Below, in pieces: positions 14,862 to 23,465 of a DNA stretch of 64,000 nucleotides. Numbering within the stretch: the stretch's first letter is position 1; the number at the start of each line of letters is the position of its first letter. The position numbers and the translations under genes were made by a program. Source of the DNA: Pseudomonas sp. Irchel s3b2 (GTDB lineage: Bacteria > Pseudomonadota > Gammaproteobacteria > Pseudomonadales > Pseudomonadaceae); contig NZ_FYEB01000019.1 of assembly GCF_900187445.1 (NCBI RefSeq), positions 30,494 to 94,493 of the forward strand. The letters run 5' to 3'. The notes under the pieces are model-generated. The model did not search any database and was not told the origin of the DNA. It saw only the letters and a program-made list of their open reading frames with translations.

Positions 14862-16823
14862 TTATTCGACCTCTAACAAAATCTGACGATTTTTGACCTG
14901 GTCGCCGACTCTGACCTGCAAGCGTTTGAGCACTCCATCGATACCCGATTTGAGCGGATGCTCCATTTTCATCGCTTCGAGCACCACCAGCAGCTGACCT
15001 TTGCTGACCGTGCTGCCCTCACTGACCAATACATCGACAATTGCCCCGTCCATCGGCGCCTTGAGCGTGCCGGAACTGACACTGACCTGTCCGCTGACCA
15101 GCGCCTGGGTCCGATCGACCAGCCGCAGGCTGCCGGGGCGCATGAATAACCAGAGTTGCCCGGCTTCGAGGCGGTAGGCATGGCGTTGGCGGATGCCGTC
15201 GATTTCCAGGGTGGCCCAGCGTCCGTCGCACCCGATGACCTTCAGTTCGAGGGCACGAGTGCCGACCTGAGCACGGTAGGGTTTGCCAGGCTCAGCGTTC
15301 AATTCCACCGGCCAAGCCTGATCCTCCAGGCCAATTCGATAGTGCAAAGGCACGCTGGCGTTGTTGCGCCAACCGGCCAGCGGGACGCGATGAGCCTGCG
15401 CTGAAGCTTGATAAAACAGCGCCGCGGCGATGGCCAGTTCTTCGGCGCTCGGCACATGGGGATGCAAGCAGGGATGATCGGCGAAGTATGTGGGGATAAA
15501 CCCGGTGCTGAACTCGCCGCTGATGAACTGCGGATGTTCCAGCAGGCTGGCGAGCAAGCGCTGATTGCTTTGCACGCCCAGCAACACGCTGTCCTGCACC
15601 GCCCGCAGTAATTTGCGTCGGGCTTCTTCGCGGGTGGCGCCGTGGGCGATGAGCTTGCCCAGCATCGGGTCATAGAACGGGCTGACAGACTGGCCTTCGA
15701 GCAGGCCATGGTCGATCCGCACACCGCCCTGCAATGCAGGCTCCCAGGCTGCGATTCGTCCGGTTTGCGGCAGAAATCCCTGGGCTGGATCTTCGGCGTA
15801 CAGGCGCACCTCCATGGCATGCCCGTTGAGCTGCACCTGCTCCTGTCGCAACGGCAATGGCAACCCTTCGGCGACGTGTAACTGCCAGGCCACCAGATCG
15901 AGGCCGGTGATCAGCTCTGTCACCGGATGTTCCACTTGCAGCCGGGTGTTCATCTCCAGGAAGTAGAACCGCCCGCGAGCATCCAGCAGGAATTCCACGG
16001 TGCCTGCGCCGACGTAATTCACCGCGCGACCCGCCTTGAGCGCCGCCTCGCCCATGGCCTGGCGCAACTCGGCGGTCATTATCGGGCAAGGCGCTTCTTC
16101 GATGATTTTCTGGTGGCGGCGCTGGATCGAACAGTCGCGCTCGCCGAGGTAGATCAGGTTGCCGTGCTGATCGCCGAACACCTGAAGCTCGACGTGACGC
16201 GGGTCGATCAACGCTTGCTCGAGGATCAGTTCGCCGCTGCCAAATCCGTGCAGCGCCTCGGAGCGCGCGGTGCGGATTTGCTCCAGCAATTCTGCAGCGC
16301 TGTGCACCAGGCGCATGCCACGACCACCACCGCCAGCGCTGGCCTTGATCATCAGCGGGTAGCCGATGCGCTCGGCTTCGCGGCTCAGGGTCGCGTCGTC
16401 CTGCTCGCTGCCCTGATAGCCCTTGATGCAGGGCACGCCCGCTTTGATCATGGCGAGTTTCGACAGACGTTTGCTGCCCATCAGTTCGATGGCTTCGGGG
16501 CTCGGGCCGATGAAGATGATGCCGGCCTGTTGGCAGGCGAGGGCGAATTCTGCGTTTTCCGAGAGAAAGCCGTAACCGGGGTGGATGGCATCAGCACCAG
16601 TGCGCCGGGCGGCGTCGATGATTGCCGGGATGTTCAGATAAGACTGCTGCACCGGGGCTGGGCCGATGTTCACGGCTTCGTCGGCCATCTGCACATGCAA
16701 GGCATCGGCGTCGGCATTGCTGAACACGGCGACGGTGCGGTAGCCCAGTGCTTGCGCGGTGCGCTGGATGCGGCAGGCGATTTCACCGCGGTTGGCGATC
16801 AGGATTTTGCTGAAGGCGGGCAT
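14862..16823 (-). CDS. atuF: Geranyl-CoA carboxylase alpha (biotin-carrying) subunit
   Basis: 653 residues. Biotin carboxylase domain at 1-450 (KILIANRGEIACRI, ATP-grasp loop KASAGGGGRGMRLV, LGERDCSIQRRHQKIIEEAP, LEMNTRLQVEHPVTE). The C-terminal biotinyl domain carries the biotinylated Lys in LEAMKMEHP near residue 620. With AtuC it carboxylates cis-geranyl-CoA to isohexenylglutaconyl-CoA. The sequence alone could equally be a methylcrotonyl-CoA carboxylase subunit (LiuD). The neighbours atuA and atuB decide for atuF. ATG 16823 chosen; upstream open frame runs through a REP element. Confidence 0.88.
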   Translation of the reverse strand: MPAFSKILIANRGEIACRIQRTAQALGYRTVAVFSNADADALHVQMADEAVNIGPAPVQQSYLNIPAIIDAARRTGADAIHPGYGFLSENAEFALACQQAGIIFIGPSPEAIELMGSKRLSKLAMIKAGVPCIKGYQGSEQDDATLSREAERIGYPLMIKASAGGGGRGMRLVHSAAELLEQIRTARSEALHGFGSGELILEQALIDPRHVELQVFGDQHGNLIYLGERDCSIQRRHQKIIEEAPCPIMTAELRQAMGEAALKAGRAVNYVGAGTVEFLLDARGRFYFLEMNTRLQVEHPVTELITGLDLVAWQLHVAEGLPLPLRQEQVQLNGHAMEVRLYAEDPAQGFLPQTGRIAAWEPALQGGVRIDHGLLEGQSVSPFYDPMLGKLIAHGATREEARRKLLRAVQDSVLLGVQSNQRLLASLLEHPQFISGEFSTGFIPTYFADHPCLHPHVPSAEELAIAAALFYQASAQAHRVPLAGWRNNASVPLHYRIGLEDQAWPVELNAEPGKPYRAQVGTRALELKVIGCDGRWATLEIDGIRQRHAYRLEAGQLWLFMRPGSLRLVDRTQALVSGQVSVSSGTLKAPMDGAIVDVLVSEGSTVSKGQLLVVLEAMKMEHPLKSGIDGVLKRLQVRVGDQVKNRQILLEVE

Positions 16824-16861
16824 AGGATGTTTCCATTTTATTGCGGTGAATGTGATGGCCT

Positions 16862-16929
16862 CTTCGCGGGCAAGCCTCGCTCCTACAGGGGTATCACGCA
16901 GTCCGTAGGAGCGAGGCTTGCCCGCTAAG
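16862..16929. repeat. REP pair inside the atu operon
   Basis: Inverted copies of CGCGGGCAAGCCTCGCTCC, separated by about 18 bases, fill most of the 109-base gap between atuE and atuF. The same unit recurs elsewhere in this window. It may stabilise or partially terminate the mRNA between the two genes. Confidence 0.9.
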
Positions 16930-16932
16930 CTC

Positions 16933-17730
16933 TTAAATGGCCCACCCCGGTTTACGCTTTTGCACAAAAGCCATCGTCCCCTCGACGCCTTCGGCCCCGG
17001 TCACCGCTTCGCTGAACCATTCGGCCGCCTGATCCAGCAGGCCATCGGAAAGTTGCCCCGCACTCGCCAGCAACAGTTTTTTGGTCGCCGCATTCGCCCC
17101 CGGCGCGCAACACAACACATGGGCCAGCACTTCATCGAGGCGCTCGGCCAAGGCTTGCGGATCATGCTCGACAAAATGCACCAGCCCCATCCGTCGTGCC
17201 TGGGTGCCATCGAACCGTGCGGCGGTCAGGGCCAGTCGACGGGCCTGGGTCAGACCAATGCGCTGCACCACGAACGGCGCGATCTGCGCCGGCAACAGGC
17301 CGAGGCTGGTCTCCGGCAGACCGAATTGCGCCTGATGATCGGCCATCGCGATGTCGCTGACGCAGGCCAGACCGAAACCGCCGCCAAGCACCGCGCCTTG
17401 CAGCACGGTGATGACCACTTGCGGCGCGTGCTGGGTTTCTTCCAGCAAGGCGCCGAATGCACGGTTCAATTCGCGGTAGGCGGTCGGGCCTTGAGCGCGG
17501 GCATTGGCCATGTCCTTGATGTCGGCACCGGCACAAAAATGCCCGCCGGCACCGCCGATCACCAGCGCGCGAACCTGCCGGTCATCCCGCACCGCCGCCA
17601 GCACCGCACGCAGCTCGGCGACCATCTGCAAGCTCATGGCATTACGGCTGTCGGGACGATTGAGGGTGATGTGCAGCACGCCGTTATGCCGTTCGAGCAA
17701 CAGGGTCTGGCAAACGGGAAGGGTGTTCAT
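16933..17730 (-). CDS. atuE: Isohexenylglutaconyl-CoA hydratase (enoyl-CoA hydratase family)
   Basis: 265 residues of the crotonase fold. First oxyanion-hole segment GGAGGHFCAGADIKDM near residue 60-75, second GAVLGGGFGLACVSDIAMA near residue 110, then GLPETSLGLLP. In the acyclic terpene pathway it hydrates isohexenylglutaconyl-CoA after the carboxylase step. Its ATG overlaps the atuD stop as ATGA. It is similar to LiuC (methylglutaconyl-CoA hydratase); cluster context favours AtuE. Confidence 0.88.
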   Translation of the reverse strand: MNTLPVCQTLLLERHNGVLHITLNRPDSRNAMSLQMVAELRAVLAAVRDDRQVRALVIGGAGGHFCAGADIKDMANARAQGPTAYRELNRAFGALLEETQHAPQVVITVLQGAVLGGGFGLACVSDIAMADHQAQFGLPETSLGLLPAQIAPFVVQRIGLTQARRLALTAARFDGTQARRMGLVHFVEHDPQALAERLDEVLAHVLCCAPGANAATKKLLLASAGQLSDGLLDQAAEWFSEAVTGAEGVEGTMAFVQKRKPGWAI

Positions 17731-18884
17731 TTGTTTTTCCCCGGCAGGATGCCCATGAGTTTGCAGATGATCCCCAGCATGATTTCGTCGGCACCGCCGC
17801 CGATCGACACCAGCCGCACATCGCGGTAAGCCCGCGCCACCGGGTTATCCCACATGAAGCCCATGCCGCCCCAATATTGCAGGCAACTGTCGCTGACTTC
17901 CCGGCCCAGTCTCCCGGCCTTGAGTTTGGCCATCGACGCCAGACGGGTGACGTCCTGGCCTTTGATGTATTGCTCGGTGGCCTGATAGACCAGCGCCCGC
18001 AGGCATTCGATTTCAGTTTGCAATTCGGCCAGGCGGAAATGGATGACCTGGTTGTCGATCAGCGCATTGCCGAAGGTTTTGCGCTCCTTGCAGTATTCGA
18101 TGGTGCTGTCGACGCAGTACTCCAGGCCTTTGATCATGTTCGCCGCGCCGAACAATCGTTCTTCCTGGAACTGCAGCATCTGCATCATGAACCCCGCACC
18201 TTCATGGCCGATGCGATTGCGTTGCGGCACGCGCACGTTGTCGAAGAATATCTGGGCGGTTTCCGAGCTGCGCATGCCGAGCTTGTCCAGGTGCGAGCTG
18301 AGACTGATCCCGGGGCTGTTCATCGGCACCATGATCAGCGACTTGTTGATGTGCGGTTTGTCATCCGAGGTGTTGGCCAGCAGGCAAATGAAGTCGGCGC
18401 TCGGCGAGTTGGTGATCCACATCTTGCTGCCGTTGATCACGTAGTCGTCGCCGTCCTTGCGGGCGTTGGTTTTCAAACCTGCTACATCGGAGCCGGCACC
18501 GACTTCGGAGACGCCGATACAGCCGACCTGCTCGCCAGTGATCGCCGGCCGCAGGAATTCTTCGCGCAGTTCATCGGAGCCGAATCGCGCCAGGGCCGGG
18601 GTGCACATGTCGGTCTGCACGCCGATGGACATCGGAATACCGCCGCAATGGATGGTGCCGAATTCTTCGGCGGCCACAATCGAATAGCTGTAATCGAGCC
18701 CCATGCCGCCGAATTTTTCCGGTTTGGAAATCCCCAGCAGACCGAGGTCGCCCGCCTTGCGGAAGATCTCATGGATCGGAAAGCGCCCGGCCTTTTCCCA
18801 TTCATCGACGTGAGGATTGATCTCGTGATCGACGAATTGGCGGACGGTGCGGCGCAGTGCTTCGTGTTCCTGGGTGAAGATCAT
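17727..18884 (-). CDS. atuD: Citronellyl-CoA dehydrogenase (acyl-CoA dehydrogenase family)
   Basis: 385 residues, standard acyl-CoA dehydrogenase fold with FAD. Motifs: IGVSEVGAGSDVAGLKT near 125, MWITNSPSADF near 155, and a C-terminal QYWGGMGFMWDNPVARAYRD. The position that carries the catalytic Glu in medium-chain enzymes (YEGT) reads SIGGGADEI here. This resembles isovaleryl/long-chain types, where the base sits on an earlier helix. It oxidises citronellyl-CoA to geranyl-CoA. AGGAGAA precedes the ATG; a REP-type hairpin lies between it and atuC. Confidence 0.88.
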   Translation of the reverse strand: MIFTQEHEALRRTVRQFVDHEINPHVDEWEKAGRFPIHEIFRKAGDLGLLGISKPEKFGGMGLDYSYSIVAAEEFGTIHCGGIPMSIGVQTDMCTPALARFGSDELREEFLRPAITGEQVGCIGVSEVGAGSDVAGLKTNARKDGDDYVINGSKMWITNSPSADFICLLANTSDDKPHINKSLIMVPMNSPGISLSSHLDKLGMRSSETAQIFFDNVRVPQRNRIGHEGAGFMMQMLQFQEERLFGAANMIKGLEYCVDSTIEYCKERKTFGNALIDNQVIHFRLAELQTEIECLRALVYQATEQYIKGQDVTRLASMAKLKAGRLGREVSDSCLQYWGGMGFMWDNPVARAYRDVRLVSIGGGADEIMLGIICKLMGILPGKNK

Positions 18885-18906
18885 TTTTTATTGTTCTCCT
18901 GTGATC

Positions 18907-18951
18907 GTTCCCACGCTCTGCGTGGGAATGCAGCCTTAGACGCTCCGCGTC
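18907..18951. repeat. Second-family REP hairpin
   Basis: GTTCCCACGCTCTGCGTGGGAA forms one hairpin and GACGCTCCGCGTC a second, joined by TGCAGCC. The same two-hairpin unit occurs in reverse orientation at 49311-49356. Here it sits in the 68-base gap between atuC and atuD. Confidence 0.85.
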
Positions 18952-18952
18952 A

Positions 18953-20569
18953 TCAAAAACGGGCGACGCCGAAACTGTTGGATTGCAGCGAACGAACCTC
19001 GGCCTCATGACAGATATCCAGCAAATACCCGAGCAACGTGCGGGTATCCCGCGGATCGATCAGCCCGTCGTCCCACAGATTGGCGCTGCCATACAGCGCG
19101 GTGGACTGGCTGTCGAGTTTCTGCGCGGTGACCTGTTCCAGCATGTCGAGCATTTTCGGGTCGGGCACCACCCCGTCCTTGAGCTGTTTGGCTTCGGTGA
19201 CGATCCGCAATACTTTGCCGGCCTGGGCGCCGCCCATCACGGCGGTGCGGCTGTTGGGCCAGGCGAAGATGAAGCGCGGGTCGAGGCCGCGGCCGCACAT
19301 CGCGTAGTTGCCGGCGCCGTAAGAGCCGCCGACGACGATCGTCAATTTAGGCACCCGGGCATTGGCCACCGCTTGAATCATTTTGGCGCCGTGTTTGATC
19401 ACGCCTTGCTGTTCCGACTCGGTGCCGACCATGAAACCGGTGGTGTTGTGGAAAAACAGCAGGGGCGTCTGGCTCTGGTCGCAGAGCTGAATGAACTGTG
19501 CAGCCTTACTCGCACCTTTGGGCGTAATCGGGCCGTTGTTGCCGATGAAGCCGCAGGCGCGACCCAGGATCTGCAAATGCCCGCAGATTGTTTGCTGGTC
19601 GAACTCGCCCTTGAATTCGAGGAAGTTCGAAGCGTCGGCAATCCGGGCGATGATTTCGCGCACGTCGTAGGGTTTTTTCGGGTCATCCGGGATCAGACCC
19701 AGCAGTTCGTCGATGGGGTAGAGCGGTTCTTCCCAGCGACGTTCGGGTAACCATGGCAACTGATCGTTCCACCGCAACAGACTCATGATTTCGCGTACCA
19801 GGCGCACGCCATCGGCATCGTTCTCGGCCAGGTATTCGGCGGTGCCGGCGGTTTGCGCGTGCATCTCGGCGCCACCCAATTCTTCATCGGTGGCGACTTC
19901 ACCGGTGGCGGCCTTGAGCAGCGGCGGCCCGGCGAGAAACAGCTTGGCCTTGCCGCGCACCACCACCACGTAATCCGACAATCCCGGCTGATAAGCACCG
20001 CCCGCCGTCGCCGAGCCATGGACCACGGTGATTTGCGGCAGGCCCATGGCTGACATCCGTGCCTGATTGGCAAAGCTGCGCGCGCCTTCGACGAAAATCT
20101 CCGCCGCGTAATTGAGGTTGGCGCCGCCGCTTTCGGCGAGGGTGATTACCGGCAGTTTGTTTTCCATGGCGATCTGTTGCAGGCGCAGAGACTTTTTCAA
20201 ACCACTGGGAGAAATGGTTCCGCCCTTGATCGCGCTGTTGTTCGCCACCACCAGCACCCGTGCGCCGGACACATAACCGATTCCGGCGATCAAACCGCCT
20301 CCAGCCGAACTTCCGTCCTTGTCGTCGTGCAGCTTGTAGCCGGCCAGGCTCGCCAGTTCGAGGAACGGCGCGCCGGGGTCGAGCAATAGATTAAGGCGTT
20401 CACGGGGCAGCAGTTGCCCGCGCTTGTCGAACCTGGGCTTGGCTTCGGCGGCTTTGCTCAGCAAGTTCTGTTCGAGCTGACGGACCTGCTCGATGCCGGC
20501 CAGCATGGCCGCCCGATTGCGAGCGAACGGTTCGCTGAACGGGTCTACCTGGGACTGGATGACCGGCAT
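18953..20569 (-). CDS. atuC: Geranyl-CoA carboxylase beta (carboxyltransferase) subunit
   Basis: 538 residues, two crotonase-like carboxyltransferase halves. Features: RERLNLLLDPGAPFLELASLAG near 50, SGGANLNYAAEIF near 145, GSATAGGAYQPG near 185, TTGFMVGTESEQQGVIKHGAKM near 370, VVGGSYGAGNYAMCGRGLDPRF near 405. It transfers carboxyl from biotin on AtuF to geranyl-CoA. The GGAQAGKVLRIVTEAK segment differs from what I recall of methylcrotonyl-CoA carboxylases (GGEQAAGVLA type), supporting AtuC over LiuB. Start ATG 20569. Confidence 0.88.
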   Translation of the reverse strand: MPVIQSQVDPFSEPFARNRAAMLAGIEQVRQLEQNLLSKAAEAKPRFDKRGQLLPRERLNLLLDPGAPFLELASLAGYKLHDDKDGSSAGGGLIAGIGYVSGARVLVVANNSAIKGGTISPSGLKKSLRLQQIAMENKLPVITLAESGGANLNYAAEIFVEGARSFANQARMSAMGLPQITVVHGSATAGGAYQPGLSDYVVVVRGKAKLFLAGPPLLKAATGEVATDEELGGAEMHAQTAGTAEYLAENDADGVRLVREIMSLLRWNDQLPWLPERRWEEPLYPIDELLGLIPDDPKKPYDVREIIARIADASNFLEFKGEFDQQTICGHLQILGRACGFIGNNGPITPKGASKAAQFIQLCDQSQTPLLFFHNTTGFMVGTESEQQGVIKHGAKMIQAVANARVPKLTIVVGGSYGAGNYAMCGRGLDPRFIFAWPNSRTAVMGGAQAGKVLRIVTEAKQLKDGVVPDPKMLDMLEQVTAQKLDSQSTALYGSANLWDDGLIDPRDTRTLLGYLLDICHEAEVRSLQSNSFGVARF

Positions 20570-20572
20570 GGG

Positions 20573-21472
20573 TTATTCCTTGTCCTTGGGCTCGTCTGGT
20601 TTGGACACGTCGGGTTTAAGTACCTCGGGCAAATAGGCGCGGTGAAAGCCGTTGTACGAGTGACTGTTCTGCGCCTTGTGCATCGGCCAGGCCCGTCCGC
20701 CGAGGCTGGCGGCACCGTCGATGCGCAACGTGCTGCCGCTGACAAACGCGGCTGCCGGGCTGAGCAGGAAAACAATCGCCGCGCTGATTTCCGATTCGGT
20801 GCCAATGCGCTTGAGTGGCACGTGTTCGCACAGGGTCGGGATCACGGCCCGGAACGCACCTTCATAGGTGTCCATGCCGCTGGAGGCGACCCAGCCCGGC
20901 GCGACGGCGTTGACCCGCACCCCGGCGTAGCCCCATTCAAATGCAGCGGTCTTGGTGAAGTTGTCCATACCCGAGCGCGCCGCGCCCGAGTGGCCCATGC
21001 CGGGCATGCCGCCCCACATGTCAGCGAGCATGTTGACGATGGCGCCGCCGTGCTTGCTCATGGATTGATTGAACACCTCTCGGGCCATCAGAAAACCGCC
21101 TACCAGGTTAGTGCGCAATATAGTTTCGAAACCTTTTTGATTGATCGACGCCAGCGGAGAGGGATACTGCCCGCCGGCATTGTTGACCAGCCCATGAATC
21201 GGCCCGTGTTTGCGGATCAATTCGCTGACCAATTGCGTGACGGAGTCTTCATCGCGGATATCGCAGACCTGCCAACTGGCTTTACCGCCGTCTTCGGTGA
21301 TTTCAGCGGCAACCTTTTTCAGTTTCTCGGCATTACGCCCCACCAGCAGCACCTGCGCGCCGAGAGCGGCGAGCTCGTGGGCGGTGCAACGACCGATACC
21401 GCTGCCGCCGCCGGTGACGATGATGTTTTGGCCAGCGAACAGGTCGGGTTTGTAAATCGAGTCATAAGCCAT
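20573..21472 (-). CDS. atuB: Short-chain dehydrogenase AtuB, PECR/DECR-like active site
   Basis: 299 residues. Cofactor motif TGGGSGIGRCTAHELAALGA at 21-40 and NNAGGQYPSPL near 100. The expected YxxxK catalytic pair reads S-GAA-R in GHSGAARSGMDNFTKTAAFEW. This is the pattern of peroxisomal trans-2-enoyl-CoA reductase and dienoyl-CoA reductase SDRs, not of classical alcohol dehydrogenases. AtuB is usually listed as a citronellol/citronellal dehydrogenase. The motif raises a CoA-thioester reductase role. The last 35 residues are a polar tail. Three bases separate it from atuC. Confidence 0.87.
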   Translation of the reverse strand: MAYDSIYKPDLFAGQNIIVTGGGSGIGRCTAHELAALGAQVLLVGRNAEKLKKVAAEITEDGGKASWQVCDIRDEDSVTQLVSELIRKHGPIHGLVNNAGGQYPSPLASINQKGFETILRTNLVGGFLMAREVFNQSMSKHGGAIVNMLADMWGGMPGMGHSGAARSGMDNFTKTAAFEWGYAGVRVNAVAPGWVASSGMDTYEGAFRAVIPTLCEHVPLKRIGTESEISAAIVFLLSPAAAFVSGSTLRIDGAASLGGRAWPMHKAQNSHSYNGFHRAYLPEVLKPDVSKPDEPKDKE

Positions 21473-21484
21473 GGCGACGGTCCT

Positions 21485-23287
21485 CTAGTTGACCTGATCG
21501 GCGATACGCTGCGGCACCGGAATCTGGATCTCCAGCAGTTGTTGAGCGAATGCCTTGCCTTGCGGATCGATCCGCAGGCTGGCCACGCCACCGCCGCCGA
21601 GCGCGTTCTCCAGAAGAAAATTAAAGCTCTGAGTGCCGGGTAAATACCAGCGTTCGACACGCCCGTGGATCGGATCGAGGACATGGCTCATCCAGTCGAC
21701 CATCACCTCAGGTGTCAGCGCTTCGGCGATCCACGGCAGGTAGTCGGGATGGCGGGCCATGACGCCAATGTTGCTGTGATTACCCTTGTCGCCGGAGCGC
21801 GCCACGGCGAGTTTGATCAGGGCCACGCTGGCATCGGCGCGTTCTGTGGGTTGCGGCGGGTCGAACGGTAGTGGCAAGTCAGCCGGGTCGAGTACATCGA
21901 GGGCGGGCAGGGCGCACGGATGGCGCTCACCGGCGAGGTCGATTTCCAGGGTGCAGGCAGTTTTGTCGATCAGGAATGAAAACAGCCGCATCAGCGGGTA
22001 CACCGTCGGCCGCCCGCCGACGATCCCGGTCAATCCTGGCGCCATGCCGGTGGCGGCCTGGGCGATTTCCCGGGAAAACAGAATCAAGGCCTGTTTGCTT
22101 GGGTGGCGCACGGCGAGTTTGATCACTACTTCGCGGCTGTCTTGGCGCTGGCCGTGGGGGCCATATGTGGCTTCGCTTCCTAGCAGTTCGATGTTCACTT
22201 CGCTGTAGGGCGCCCAGCCGCGCTGGCTGAACATTTCCGAGGTCTTGTTGATGATCGCCTGGCTGACCCGTCGGGCCTTGGCCACGGCATCGATCCCGGC
22301 GATCAGACAACTGGCGGTGCAGCGGAAACCGTCCGGATACGTGGCGCTGACCTTGTATTGACCGGACGGCGGCAAGCCTTTTGCGCCATGCACCTGCACC
22401 GCGTTTTTGCCTTGTTGCACGAGTTTGACCTGACTGAAATCACACACCACGTCAGGCAGCAAATAGGCCTGCGGATCGCCTATTTCATAAAGCATCTGCT
22501 CGCCCACGCTCAGGGGCGTGACCAGGCCGCCGGAACCGTCGGGTTTGCTGACGATAAACTGGCTGTCGGCGCTGACTTCGATGATCGGAAAACCGATGTG
22601 TTCGTAATCGGGCACGTCATGCCAATCGGTGAAATTGCCGCCGGTGCATTGGGCACCACATTCAATGAGGTGCCCGGCCAATGCAGCCTGGGCGAGTTTG
22701 TCGTAGTCGTGCCACGACCAGCCGAACTCATGCACCAGCGCGGCGCTGACCACAGCGCTGTCGACCACGCGCCCGGTAATCACAATGTCGGCGCCCAGAC
22801 GCAGGGCTTCGACGATGCCCGGCGCGCCGAGGTAGGCGTTGGTCGATACGCACATCGGCGGCAGTGGCGCGCCACTGAACATCTCGTGGAGGCCAAGGCT
22901 GCTCAGGTGCTTGAACTGTGGTTGCAAATCATCACCCGACAGCACAGCGATCTTCAACGTCACCCCGGCCTTGTTGCAGGCCGCCTGCAGGGCAGCGGCA
23001 CACGCCTGCGGATTGACGCCGCCGGCATTGCTGATGACGCGGATTTTCTGTTCCGCGAGCTGGTTGAGGAGGGGGCTGAGGACTTCGATGAAGTCGCTGG
23101 CGTAGCCGGCCGACGGATCTTTCATCCGTGCCCCGGCCATGATCGACATCGTGATCTCGGCCAGATAATCGAACACCAGGTAATCCAGCCGCCCGCCGTT
23201 CACCAGTTGCTCGGCGGCGGTCGAGGTGTCGCCCCAGAATGCGCTGGCGCAACCGATGCGGATTGTTTTGAGCGCAGCCAATTCCAT
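21485..23287 (-). CDS. atuA: Acyclic terpene utilization protein AtuA (DUF1446)
   Basis: 600 residues from ATG 23287 (the open frame extends further but crosses the operator region). The first two thirds (IRIGCASAFWGDTSTAAEQLVNG, ITGRVVDSAVVSAALVHEFGW, GAQCTGGNFTDW) are the DUF1446 domain. The C-terminal 150 residues form a second conserved AtuA-type domain ending GKAFAQQLLEIQIP. Its reaction is not established; it is required for growth on acyclic terpenes in P. aeruginosa. It is the first gene of the operon and the strongest marker that this is atu rather than liu. Confidence 0.88.
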   Translation of the reverse strand: MELAALKTIRIGCASAFWGDTSTAAEQLVNGGRLDYLVFDYLAEITMSIMAGARMKDPSAGYASDFIEVLSPLLNQLAEQKIRVISNAGGVNPQACAAALQAACNKAGVTLKIAVLSGDDLQPQFKHLSSLGLHEMFSGAPLPPMCVSTNAYLGAPGIVEALRLGADIVITGRVVDSAVVSAALVHEFGWSWHDYDKLAQAALAGHLIECGAQCTGGNFTDWHDVPDYEHIGFPIIEVSADSQFIVSKPDGSGGLVTPLSVGEQMLYEIGDPQAYLLPDVVCDFSQVKLVQQGKNAVQVHGAKGLPPSGQYKVSATYPDGFRCTASCLIAGIDAVAKARRVSQAIINKTSEMFSQRGWAPYSEVNIELLGSEATYGPHGQRQDSREVVIKLAVRHPSKQALILFSREIAQAATGMAPGLTGIVGGRPTVYPLMRLFSFLIDKTACTLEIDLAGERHPCALPALDVLDPADLPLPFDPPQPTERADASVALIKLAVARSGDKGNHSNIGVMARHPDYLPWIAEALTPEVMVDWMSHVLDPIHGRVERWYLPGTQSFNFLLENALGGGGVASLRIDPQGKAFAQQLLEIQIPVPQRIADQVN

Positions 23288-23317
23288 AACCACCTCCGAC
23301 AGAAGTGCTTCGAGACT

Positions 23318-23378
23318 ACCAAGCAAGCGCTTGGTTTGTAAACGACTGAAATATCTTCTGCCCAAGCGCTTGCTTGGT
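23318..23378. promoter_or_regulatory. Paired inverted operators, probable AtuR sites
   Basis: ACCAAGCAAGCGCTTGG at 23318-23334 and its exact reverse complement CCAAGCGCTTGCTTGGT at 23362-23378 form a 17-bp perfect inverted repeat around 27 bases. Each arm also holds its own small dyad (CAAGCGCTTG). They lie in the atuA-atuR gap. The P. aeruginosa AtuR repressor is known to bind two inverted repeats in the same gap, so these are the likely sites repressing both genes. Confidence 0.85.
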
Positions 23379-23465
23379 CGCCCCCGCCAGCTTAAATTGC
23401 CCGCGCAACCCCGCTGTTTTAGCGGCCAGCGGCGCAATTGATTGATCGACTGTAGGAGAGAACGG

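Noticed and set aside
14862..20569. Liu (leucine/isovalerate) operon
   Set aside because: Carboxylase, hydratase and dehydrogenase genes resemble liu, but there is no HMG-CoA lyase, and DUF1446 AtuA, the AtuB SDR and a TetR (not MerR-type LiuR) regulator are present.
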